Below are positions 7,006-11,368 of a stretch of 11,368 bases of DNA, piece by piece. Position 1 is the stretch's first letter, and the number at the start of each line of letters is the position of its first letter. Source of the stretch: CAYVKY01 sp964452115 (GTDB taxonomy: Bacteria; Bacteroidota; Ignavibacteria; Tepidaquicellales; Tepidaquicellaceae); the NCBI GenBank assembly GCA_964452115.1, contig CAYVKY010000073.1:1-11368 (forward strand), read 5' to 3'. The notes under the pieces were generated by a model. It did no database searches and had not been told where the DNA came from. It was given only the letters and a program-made list of their open reading frames with translations. A program made the translations under genes and the position numbers.

Positions 7006-8379
7006 ATGAATTCTGAAAAAAGAAATTATTTTTCATCGCTTATAGTCCTCATAATGCTTTTTTTTATGTGGGGGTTTATTACAAGTTTAAACGACATACT
7101 TACACCGCATCTTAAAGAGGTGTTCCAACTGTCACATTTCGAGGCAAATCTCGTAATGTTTGCATTCTTCAGCGCTTATTTTATCGGTTCGATAATTTAT
7201 TTTTTTGCATCGCTTATATTCGGTGACCCGATTTTTAAATTCGGATATAAAAGAACGATCGTTTTTGCGCTTATACTCTCTGCCGTCGGGTGCACACTGT
7301 TTTATCCGGCAGCCGAATTTAAATCATTTACATTCTTTCTGACCGCGCTTGCATTTATTAGTTTCGGGCTGACAATTCTGCAGATTGCCGCAAATCCTTA
7401 TGTGGCTCTGCTCGGCAAACCTGAAACCGCATCAAGCCGCCTGAATCTTACACAGGGATTTAATTCATTCGGCACAACCATCGGACCCGTGCTCGGAGGA
7501 TTTTTCATATTTAAATTTTTCGGAAATCTCGGAGCGGAATCGGTTAAAATTCCGTATCTTTTTCTTGCGGGACTTTGCCTTCTGCTGACAATATTCATTG
7601 CTTTCGCGCATCTCCCCGCACTCACAGGAAGCGATAAAATCGAGAAAAAACCTGTTGCGCTGAAACATTCAAATTTATTCTTCGGAATGTTTGCGATATT
7701 TTTCTATGTCGGTGCGGAAGTAACGGTCGGAAGCAACCTTATCTCTTATATTACACTGCCTGATATCGGCGGATTTTCAAAAGAAATTGCAAGCAGATAT
7801 CTGGCATATTTCTGGGGCGGTGCGATGATAGGAAGATTTCTTGGTTTCATATCTTTAAGCGAAATGAAACCTGTTAAGAAAAATTTATCAATGGCAGGAG
7901 TTATGGCGGTTTTATTCATTGTCATATTCTTAATATCAAGACTTGATTTTGCAGATGTATGGTTCTATCTGATTTTTATGGTGGTAAACTATGCAGGATT
8001 CATAATCGGAAAATCAAATCCGCACAAAACACTTACCCTGTTTGTTATTTTAGCTATGATTCTTGCTCTTTCCGGAATCTTTGCTTCAGGCAAACTTGCA
8101 ATGTGGTCAGTGCTTTCGCTCGGACTTTTTAATTCCATAATGTGGGCAAACATTTTTACTCTGGCAATTGACGGACTCGGCGAATACACATCTCAGGGTT
8201 CATCTCTTTTGGTGATGATGATTTTAGGCGGAGCAATTGTTCCGCTTGCACAGGGTGCTTTGGCGGATGCAACCAATTTGCACTTGTCTCTTTTTGCACC
8301 GCTGATTTCATATCTGTATCTGCTGTTCTACGGACTTAAAGGATATAAAAAGAAAATCTGGGGAAAGGAGACAATATGA
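7006..8379 (+). CDS. FHS-family sugar:H+ symporter (MFS; FucP/GluP-like)
   Basis: A 457-residue inner-membrane transporter of the major facilitator superfamily, with about 12 hydrophobic segments. It belongs to the FHS group (L-fucose permease FucP and glucose/galactose transporters of GluP type). Signatures are FFMWGFITSLND (19-30), the cytoplasmic loop GDPIFKFGYKR (73-83), LQIAANPYVALLG (125-137), RLNLTQGFNSFGTTIGP (145-161), and YVGAEVTVGSNL at the start of the second half. The Asp of the SLND motif (Asp30) corresponds to the proton-linked Asp46 of E. coli FucP. The FucP residue Glu135 is a Gln here (Gln126, in LQIAANP), which from memory is the state of GluP-type hexose transporters. With the adjoining ROK sugar kinase, uptake of glucose or a related hexose is more likely than fucose. 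The start at 7006 has an A-rich leader without a Shine-Dalgarno. The stop overlaps the kinase start (ATGA). Confidence 0.93.
   Translation: MNSEKRNYFSSLIVLIMLFFMWGFITSLNDILTPHLKEVFQLSHFEANLVMFAFFSAYFIGSIIYFFASLIFGDPIFKFGYKRTIVFALILSAVGCTLFYPAAEFKSFTFFLTALAFISFGLTILQIAANPYVALLGKPETASSRLNLTQGFNSFGTTIGPVLGGFFIFKFFGNLGAESVKIPYLFLAGLCLLLTIFIAFAHLPALTGSDKIEKKPVALKHSNLFFGMFAIFFYVGAEVTVGSNLISYITLPDIGGFSKEIASRYLAYFWGGAMIGRFLGFISLSEMKPVKKNLSMAGVMAVLFIVIFLISRLDFADVWFYLIFMVVNYAGFIIGKSNPHKTLTLFVILAMILALSGIFASGKLAMWSVLSLGLFNSIMWANIFTLAIDGLGEYTSQGSSLLVMMILGGAIVPLAQGALADATNLHLSLFAPLISYLYLLFYGLKGYKKKIWGKETI
8364..8370 (+). promoter_or_regulatory. Shine-Dalgarno site of the ROK kinase
   Basis: AAAGGAG lies 5 bases before the ATG at 8376 and inside the last codons of the transporter gene. 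With the ATGA overlap it indicates coupled translation of transporter and kinase. Confidence 0.75.
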
Positions 8380-9335
8380 AACGAATTGCAGTAGGCATTG
8401 ATGTAGGAGGAACAAATTCCGCTTTTGGTTTTGTTGACAGCGGCGGAAATATCATAGCTTCCGGAAATATCAAAACTGATATTACTGATGATTTCGATGT
8501 TTATCTGAATCTTCTCACATCAGAAATAAATAATGTGTTTAATACTATTCAGGGCGAATGTGAAATTGCCGGCTATGGAATCGGCGCACCGAACGGGAAC
8601 TACTTCCACGGCACAATTGAGAATGCACCGAATCTCAGATGGAAAGGTAAAATAGAATTCACAAAAAAATTATCTGCTTTTACGGGTAAACCTGCTTATC
8701 TGACCAATGATGCAAATGCTGCCGCTATCGGCGAAAAAATTTTCGGAAAGGCGAAAGACCTGAATGACTTTGTTGTGATTACGCTTGGCACGGGACTCGG
8801 CAGCGGAATATACTGCGGTGGAAAACTGCTTTACGGGCATACATCGCAGGCAGGTGAGGTTGGGCATATCATCGTGGAAAAAAACGGCAGACTCTGCGGC
8901 TGCGGGAGAAAAGGATGCCTTGAAAGATATGCGTCGGCAACCGGAATCAAGCTGACAGCGAATGAACTTCTGAAAAACACGAATAGAAAATCTCTTCTTA
9001 GAAATTATCCCGAAAATGAAATAGGTTCAAAATTGATTTATGAATGTGCTGTTAAGGGAGATGAGCTTGCTATGGAGTGCTTTGACTTTACAGGAGAAAT
9101 TCTTGGCAGAGCTCTTGCAAATGTAACCGCTGTTCTTAGTCCGGAGGCAATTTTTCTTTTCGGCGGACTTGCACTGGCAGGCGATTTAATTTTTAATCCT
9201 GTAAGGAAATACTGCGAAGAAAATCTGCTGAATGTATTTAAAAACACGGTGAAAATCGAAAAGTCAGGGTTGAAGGAAAATTCGGCGGCAATCCTCGGTG
9301 CAGCCGCACTTTTTTATAGTGAATCAGGTATCTGA
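8376..9335 (+). CDS. ROK-family sugar kinase, probable glucokinase
   Basis: A 319-residue cytoplasmic kinase of the ROK family. The N-terminal phosphate-binding loop is GIDVGGTNSAFG (residues 7-18). The likely catalytic base is Asp112 in NDANAAAIGE, and a second nucleotide loop is LGTGLGSGI (about 143-151). The ROK signature runs from GEVGH (Glu161, His164) to the zinc-binding CGCGRKGC, with Cys174, Cys176 and Cys181. The EVGH form is typical of glucose-phosphorylating ROK enzymes, so ATP-dependent glucokinase is the best guess; fructose, mannose or N-acetyl sugars cannot be excluded. The length (about 300-320 residues) is that of ROK kinases, and there is no N-terminal helix-turn-helix, so it is not a ROK repressor. 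It overlaps the transporter stop by 4 bases with its own Shine-Dalgarno, giving an import-then-phosphorylate operon. Its 3' end overlaps that of convergent aat by 12 bases, with no terminator visible between them. Confidence 0.93.
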   Translation: MKRIAVGIDVGGTNSAFGFVDSGGNIIASGNIKTDITDDFDVYLNLLTSEINNVFNTIQGECEIAGYGIGAPNGNYFHGTIENAPNLRWKGKIEFTKKLSAFTGKPAYLTNDANAAAIGEKIFGKAKDLNDFVVITLGTGLGSGIYCGGKLLYGHTSQAGEVGHIIVEKNGRLCGCGRKGCLERYASATGIKLTANELLKNTNRKSLLRNYPENEIGSKLIYECAVKGDELAMECFDFTGEILGRALANVTAVLSPEAIFLFGGLALAGDLIFNPVRKYCEENLLNVFKNTVKIEKSGLKENSAAILGAAALFYSESGI

Positions 9336-9782
9336 AAATTTACATTGAACCTGCATCGCCGATTCAAGAAGTTTTAAATAAACTTTTCTCGGAATATATA
9401 TTGCATTAAAAATTTCAAACACAGATGTAATCATCTGTATATCAAAAAGCAGAAATACATTTTTATATAATATCTCAAAAAGTTTGACAACCGCCGCTTT
9501 TGATGCATTCGGATATTCGTGAAACATAGACTCTCCGAAAAATGCNNNNNNNNNNNNNNNNNNNNNNNNNNNNNNNNNNNNNNNNNNNNNNNNNNNNNNN
9601 NNNNNNNNNNNNNNNNNNNNNNNNNNNNNNNNNNNNNNNNNNNNNCCGCGCGGGTTTGCAGTGTACCACGAAACCGAATTATCCAAAACATCACCCATCG
9701 GAAAAACTCCTTTTGTGTAACCCTCAAGAACTTTAGCCGGAGTGTCCGGCTTGTCGGGATAAAATTCAACTTCTAAAAACAT
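9324..9782 (-). CDS. aat: Leucyl/phenylalanyl-tRNA-protein transferase, interrupted by an assembly gap
   Basis: Aat moves Leu or Phe from tRNA to N-terminal Lys or Arg of proteins, marking them for ClpAP degradation in the N-end rule pathway. The sequenced ends are the N-terminal 45 residues, with GYTKGVFPMGD (21-31) and SWYTANPR (38-45), and a C-terminal block of 73 residues starting AFFGESMFHEYPNASK, then DIQMIT and IPRKVYLKLLESA. These match conserved Aat landmarks: GIFPW/GVFPM, W..P.PR, FFGESMF..NASK, D.Q and EIPR. The middle is 100 Ns. Compared with E. coli Aat (about 234 residues), roughly 85 residues should lie between PDPR and FFGES, so the true gap is probably near 255 bases. The two bases before the Ns give GGN, so the next residue is Gly. 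The N-terminus is shorter than in E. coli and lacks the usual GGDLS-like segment. The gene overlaps the end of meaB by 17 bases. Confidence 0.9.
   Translation of the reverse strand: MFLEVEFYPDKPDTPAKVLEGYTKGVFPMGDVLDNSVSWYTANPRXXXXXXXXXXXXXXXXXXXXXXXXXXXXXXXXXXAFFGESMFHEYPNASKAAVVKLFEILYKNVFLLFDIQMITSVFEIFNAIYIPRKVYLKLLESAMQVQCKFSDT
9546..9645. other. Assembly gap of 100 Ns
   Basis: Exactly 100 unknown bases, a usual placeholder for a scaffold join of unknown length. Both flanks encode parts of the same protein (Aat) in order and in frame, so the join is right in order and orientation. The length is very likely under-represented. Confidence 0.98.
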
Positions 9783-10884
9783 CTGAAAACGTTTTTATTA
9801 ATTGTTCAGCGGCAGATGTCGGCAAAAGTTCTCCGTCAAGTATCCGTGCTTTGATTTTCGGTAATTCCTTCTGAATATTTTTGTTCAGATAAAAATTATC
9901 TCTGAGTGTTTCTTCAATTATATTAAATGTCCATTCGAGCATTTGTTCTCTGCGCCTTGACAGATATGCGCCGGATTGTTTTGTGAACTCTTCAAACATT
10001 TTAATTGTTCTCCACATCTTATCTATACCTGTGCCGTTCAGTGCCGATGCGGTCTGAACTTTTGTCTGCCATCCCTTTGTAGCCGATGCAATGTATTTCA
10101 AAGCCATCGAGAAATCTGTTTTCGTAAGTTCTGCTCTTTTCAAATTATCGCCGTCTGCCTTGTTGATAACAATTAAATCCGCAAGTTCAACCACGCCTTT
10201 TTTTATTCCCTGAAGTTCATCACCGGCACCTGCAATCATAACGAGCAGAAAAAAATCAACCATTGACCTTACAGTCACTTCGCTTTGTCCGACACCGACA
10301 GTTTCTACAAGAATCACGTCAAATCCTGCCGCTTCGCACACGAGCATAGTTTCGCGGCTCTTCCGCGCCACGCCGCCCAGTGTGCCGCCGGAAGGTGACG
10401 GCCTGATAAAGCAGTTTTTTTCGCGCGAGAGAAGTTCCATTCTGGTCTTGTCCCCGAGAATGCTGCCTCTTGTTAGTGTACTGCTCGGGTCAATTGCAAG
10501 CACAGCAACTTTCAAACCTGCGTTAATCAGAAATAAACCGAGTGATTCAATCAGCGTACTTTTACCTGCACCGGGCATACCTGTTATTCCGATTCGAAGT
10601 GACTTTCCCGAATGCGGAAGCAGTTTTGTAAGTACACTTTGTGCCATTTCAAAATGTGCGGGCGAATTGCTTTCAATCAGAGTGATGGTTCGTGCGAGTA
10701 TCATCCTGTCATTTGCAAGTACGCCGCTCACGTAATCATCCGGGCTGAGTGATTTCCTTTTTAACGATTTTGGACTATCGTCTTTACCTGCGGGATTTAT
10801 GCCTTTCACCACTTTCGTAGTAAATTCACTTCCTGCATTTTCAGGCACCCAGTCAGGTCTATATGATTTTGTATTCTTTGTCAT
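9766..10884 (-). CDS. meaB: Methylmalonyl-CoA mutase-associated GTPase MeaB (ArgK family)
   Basis: A 372-residue SIMIBI-class P-loop GTPase of the MeaB/ArgK/MMAA family. It gates loading of adenosylcobalamin onto methylmalonyl-CoA mutase and protects that enzyme. Motifs are the P-loop GMPGAGKS (102-109), the switch region AIDPSSTLTRGSILGDKTRM (130-149), ETVGVGQSE (194-202) with the nearby acidic and hydrophobic strand, and the guanine-specificity motif NKAD (241-244). The C-terminal helical region (about 295-372) fits the family dimerisation arm. The N-terminus carries about 40 charged, probably flexible residues before the core, longer than E. coli ArgK (331 residues). I start at the ATG 10884. 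The frame stays open back to 11028, but that part translates an intergenic repeat. No Shine-Dalgarno is seen. The mutase itself is not in the window. The 3' end overlaps the aat start by 17 bases, so the two are likely co-transcribed. Confidence 0.94.
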   Translation of the reverse strand: MTKNTKSYRPDWVPENAGSEFTTKVVKGINPAGKDDSPKSLKRKSLSPDDYVSGVLANDRMILARTITLIESNSPAHFEMAQSVLTKLLPHSGKSLRIGITGMPGAGKSTLIESLGLFLINAGLKVAVLAIDPSSTLTRGSILGDKTRMELLSREKNCFIRPSPSGGTLGGVARKSRETMLVCEAAGFDVILVETVGVGQSEVTVRSMVDFFLLVMIAGAGDELQGIKKGVVELADLIVINKADGDNLKRAELTKTDFSMALKYIASATKGWQTKVQTASALNGTGIDKMWRTIKMFEEFTKQSGAYLSRRREQMLEWTFNIIEETLRDNFYLNKNIQKELPKIKARILDGELLPTSAAEQLIKTFSDVFRS

Positions 10885-11005
10885 TTTACAATTTGGAAAA
10901 ATATTTTGATAAATAAAATATATATATTTTACGTATTGAAAACCACATCTGTCCAAAATAAAATAATAATCATTGTTATGGGCAGGGGCGAGACCTGTTC
11001 CTACT

Positions 11006-11028
11006 ATGTTTACAGACATTGGAAACAT
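11006..11028. repeat. Small inverted repeat (6-bp arms)
   Basis: ATGTTT at 11006-11011 and AAACAT at 11023-11028 can pair around an 11-base loop. Part of it, TACAGACATT at 11011-11020, is also the exact reverse complement of AATGTCTGTA at 11208-11217. The two ends of the repeat block therefore carry a 10-bp inverted repeat about 187 bases apart. Confidence 0.55.
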
Positions 11029-11050
11029 AAAAAAAATTATTTTTTTTGGA

Positions 11051-11072
11051 GAGACAAGAAATGCCTTGTCTC
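11051..11072. repeat. Perfect hairpin GAGACAAG/CTTGTCTC
   Basis: An 8-bp perfect stem (11051-11058 with 11065-11072) and a 6-base loop AAATGC. On the minus strand it is followed after a few bases by AAAA rather than T, and on the plus strand by AAAGTTAA, so it is not a standard terminator. It resembles the palindromic intergenic repeats (GTAGAGACAAG-type) that I recall from Bacteroidota and cyanobacterial genomes; this is memory, not a search. Confidence 0.7.
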
Positions 11073-11090
11073 AAAGTTAACCGTAATCAT

Positions 11091-11217
11091 TCATCCCGTA
11101 GATGTAATATTTTCCTCACAACGTATTTGCAATTTTTTTCTCGCCCCGTATTTGCAATTTTTTTCTTACCCTGCAGTTGTATTTTTTTCCTCACCCCGTA
11201 GGGGTGAAATGTCTGTA
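11091..11217. repeat. Degenerate ~25-base tandem repeat with T-runs and a CACCCC-GTA-GGGGTG palindrome
   Basis: Units run 11091-11113, 11114-11139, 11140-11164, 11165-11188 and 11189 onward (lengths 23, 26, 25, 24). Most have the form C-T-C-A/G-C-C-C-C-G-T-A, a variable six-base part, then A-TTTTTTT. Units two and three share an exact 18-base piece, CGTATTTGCAATTTTTTT, at 11122-11139 and 11147-11164. The last unit keeps a full palindrome TCACCCC-GTA-GGGGTGA (7-bp arms, 11191-11207); in the earlier units the right arm is replaced by TTTGCA-like sequence. A further piece, CACCGTAGGGGT, lies at 11243-11254. It is neither a CRISPR array (no spacers, units too divergent) nor coding. Confidence 0.75.
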
Positions 11218-11323
11218 GCTCCGGAGTTTCTATACCCGTTTACACCGTAGGGGTTTGATGTTTATATATAATTTTTACCATACACTAATATAGATGTATT
11301 GATTATATTTTGCGAAAAAAATT

Positions 11324-11368
11324 ATGCCATATAATAATACACAACTATATTTCCATTCAACATTGATT
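11324..11368 (+). CDS. Possible 5' end of a truncated reading frame
   Basis: An ATG at 11324 opens a frame that runs without a stop to the window edge, 15 codons (MPYNNTQLYFHSTLI). The leader TATATTTTGCGAAAAAAATT closely resembles the one before the sugar transporter (TATATTTTGAAAAAAAATTCCGT), which supports a real gene start. The pattern N-T-Q-L-Y-x-H is loosely like the start of Y1 transposases of the IS200/REP-associated type (for example TYTQLYIH), which often sit beside palindromic repeats. Fifteen codons are far too few to decide, and chance openness over this length is common. Confidence 0.25.
   Translation, partial: MPYNNTQLYFHSTLI

Larger units (their letters stand above)
10885..11368. 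other. Gene-poor region with repeats and hairpins
   Basis: About 480 bases upstream of meaB without a convincing complete gene. The part next to meaB (10885-10975) is AT-rich and should hold its promoter, though none is clear. From about 10980 to 11262 lies a block of GC-richer palindromic pieces set in T-runs: GGCAGGGGCGAG at 10981, a GAGACAAG hairpin at 11051, tandem units from 11091 to about 11207, and a second CACCGTAGGGG piece at 11243. From 11263 to 11323 it is AT-rich again, ahead of a possible new reading frame at 11324. No tRNA or known small RNA is recognised. Confidence 0.75.

Noticed and set aside
8376..9335. ROK-type transcriptional repressor of the sugar operon
   Set aside because: There is no N-terminal helix-turn-helix; the protein begins directly with the phosphate-binding loop and has the length of a kinase.
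10885..11028. N-terminal extension of MeaB by 48 residues to an upstream ATG
   Set aside because: The extension translates the intergenic repeat (it reads VGTGLAPA, a product I recall from spurious frames over such repeats) and has no similarity to MeaB. The ATG at 10884 starts the plausible protein.
11051..11072. Hairpin as an intrinsic terminator
   Set aside because: No T-run follows the stem on either strand, and no gene ends beside it.
11091..11217. CRISPR array
   Set aside because: The units are back to back without unique spacers, differ in length and sequence, and have no cas genes nearby.
10906..11250. A 114-codon plus-strand reading frame across the repeat block
   Set aside because: Its sequence is low-complexity Phe/Tyr/Lys and follows the T-runs and palindromes. 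It has no ribosome site or recognisable domain, so it is open by chance.

Overview
The window looks like part of a draft genome from the Bacteroidota/Chlorobiota/Ignavibacteriota (FCB) group, most likely an Ignavibacteria-like lineage. The evidence is a secreted protein with a NYPNPFNP-type C-terminal sorting domain (type IX secretion), AT-rich intergenic DNA, many starts without a Shine-Dalgarno sequence, one promoter matching the Bacteroidota -33/-7 pattern, and a set of ordinary chromosomal genes. A run of 100 Ns marks a scaffold join inside one gene. I place the organism from gene content only; no rRNA or other phylogenetic marker is present.

Layout from left to right. (1) A tightly packed minus-strand operon is read as cdaA (diadenylate cyclase), pcm (protein-isoaspartate repair), a YigZ/IMPACT-family gene, and a lipoprotein with a DUF3298/RsiV-like C-terminus. 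(2) Enolase stands alone on the plus strand behind a strong ribosome binding site and ends in a terminator that also serves the facing gene. (3) Two minus-strand genes follow: a YgjP/DUF45-type metallopeptidase with a TTG start, and a secreted beta-propeller-like protein with a type IX sorting domain. A strong terminator separates them. (4) A plus-strand pair couples an FHS-family sugar transporter of GluP type to a ROK sugar kinase, with a 4-base ATGA overlap. It reads as a glucose or similar hexose uptake and phosphorylation unit. (5) A minus-strand pair, meaB (GTPase chaperone of methylmalonyl-CoA mutase) and aat (leucyl/phenylalanyl-tRNA-protein transferase), overlaps by 17 bases; aat is interrupted by the N gap. 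(6) The last ~480 bases hold no convincing complete gene. They carry hairpins, inverted repeats and a degenerate ~25-base tandem repeat, then what may be the first codons of a plus-strand gene cut off by the window edge.

Most of the window is housekeeping: glycolysis (enolase, sugar import and kinase), c-di-AMP signalling, protein repair and N-end-rule tagging, and cofactor handling. I found no clear new multi-gene system. The least explained part is the right-hand repeat block and the possible truncated gene beside it.
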